From Picochlorum sp. 'celeri' (lineage: Eukaryota > Chlorophyta > Trebouxiophyceae): 64,000 nt of DNA. Both the position numbers and the translations under genes were made by a program. Shown here piece after piece: positions 63,517-64,000 of this stretch (its first letter is position 1; each line of letters begins with the position of its first letter). The notes beneath the pieces are model-generated. The model saw only the letters and a list, made by a program, of their open reading frames with translations, had not been told where the DNA came from and ran no database searches. Location: contig JAACMV010000019.1 in assembly GCA_010909725.1 (NCBI GenBank), positions 186,001-250,000 on the forward strand, read 5' to 3'.

Positions 63517-64000
63517 TCATGGCTTTTTAAACACGCCATGGATAAATACCCGTCTCATTTTCCTGTTTTTCTTCAGGTTTGTAACATATGTGGTCACATA
63601 TTTGCATTCATCAGTTACAAATCCAGCTTGTTCTGTCATCTTCTGCAAGGATTCCACAGAGAAGAAGTATGACAGCGTCCCTTCTGCACGCTGATATACC
63701 AAGTACTCTGGATCAACCAACTGCTTTCCGGTGAACCGCAGGTGCGCCATGTCATACAGACCGTAGTCGCGTAACAAGAGAATTCCTCCTGAATCTAATG
63801 AATCCCAGGCCTCTTTCAATACAGCCTGCATATCGCGTGGATGAAATGCAGATAGGGTGAAAATGATCATCATTGTATCTATACTTTTGCTGGCAAAGGG
63901 ACTTGAAGTAACAGATTCCGTCCGTCCTGAAGAGTGCACATGAAGTTGTACCCGACGTCTATCAATCCCAGCCTGCGAGCACATGTCATCAAATACGCCT
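63517..64000 (-). CDS. METTL6: METTL2/6/8-type tRNA m3C methyltransferase, 5' part missing
   Basis: The frame is open to the window edge (MCSQAGID is preceded by in-frame VFDD), so the N-terminal half with the SAM-binding start lies outside. The visible 160 residues have the C-terminal half of the class I methyltransferase: SIDTMMIIFTLSAFHPRDMQ, LDSGGILLLRDYGLYDMAHLRF (a METTL2/6/8 signature), YFFSVESLQKM, and the end MRRVFIHGVFKKP. These enzymes put 3-methylcytidine at position 32 of tRNAs. Which of METTL2, 6 or 8 it matches cannot be decided from this half. Its stop lies 43 bp from the convergent PRT1 stop. Confidence 0.9.
   Translation of the reverse strand, partial: GVFDDMCSQAGIDRRRVQLHVHSSGRTESVTSSPFASKSIDTMMIIFTLSAFHPRDMQAVLKEAWDSLDSGGILLLRDYGLYDMAHLRFTGKQLVDPEYLVYQRAEGTLSYFFSVESLQKMTEQAGFVTDECKYVTTYVTNLKKNRKMRRVFIHGVFKKP

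Noticed and set aside
1..64000. CRISPR arrays, insertion sequences, prokaryotic operons or rRNA genes
   Set aside because: No spaced direct repeats, transposase frames, terminal inverted repeats or rRNA sequence were seen. The spliced genes and gene families are eukaryotic.

Overview
This is a nuclear window from a gene-dense eukaryote with short introns, most likely a green alga with a compact genome. Three observations support the green lineage. First, several families are typical of it: a two-RING plus ZZ PRT1-type N-degron ligase, a PDI-C protein with a thioredoxin domain inside an Erv41/46-like protein, a plant-type DUF506 protein, a UPF0548/DUF1990 protein and a CNX3-type MoaC. Second, the pentamer TGTAA, the polyadenylation signal known from chlorophytes, sits shortly after many stop codons. 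Third, some promoters contain plant-like G-boxes (CACGTG). I cannot name the genus.

About 34 protein genes are packed on both strands with 30-800 bp between them. Eighteen introns of 65-170 bp can be placed by reading frame and homology. All are GT-AG, and most lie near the 5' end of the gene. Many open frames therefore begin or end at a splice site, and several true starts lie in a short upstream exon that I reconstructed here.

Layout. 1-4.3 kb: 3' part of a TPR protein, a sugar transporter, and the UFM1-conjugating enzyme UFC1. 4.4-14 kb: a large CW-PWWP-chromo-SNF2 chromatin protein, an ADP-ribose/CDP-alcohol diphosphatase and the CCR4-NOT subunit NOT3. 14-27 kb: a giant SFI1-type centrin-binding protein, mitoribosomal mS35, a UPF0548 protein and a HEATR5/Laa1 trafficking protein. 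27-32 kb: the largest subunit of RNA polymerase III. 32-36 kb: a hypothetical protein, a ShK/FAS1 secreted protein, dephospho-CoA kinase and a tiny Cys-rich secreted protein. 36-43 kb: U1A/U2B'', PDI-C, two unrecognised genes, the splicing factor CUS2/TAT-SF1 and a one-pass membrane protein. 43-50 kb: a surface protein, a broken glucose-6-phosphate isomerase copy, an ionotropic glutamate-receptor-like channel, the intact isomerase and a rhomboid protease. 50-56 kb: a secreted protein with RKLL-punctuated repeats, L-2-hydroxyglutarate dehydrogenase, DUF506 and MoaC. 56-64 kb: type II peroxiredoxin, an unrecognised helical protein, two small genes, an EF-hand membrane protein, PRT1, and the 3' part of a METTL2/6/8 tRNA methyltransferase running off the window.

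Most genes are housekeeping and unrelated to one another, as expected of a eukaryotic chromosome arm. The unusual material is scattered: the RKLL-repeat secreted protein, the chromatin-reader fusion, the trefoil-like/SFI1 fusion, the isomerase pseudogene beside its parent, a 66-bp stop-free intron in a spliceosomal gene, a possible virus-like gene at 40 kb, and palindrome clusters in promoters of small secreted-protein genes.
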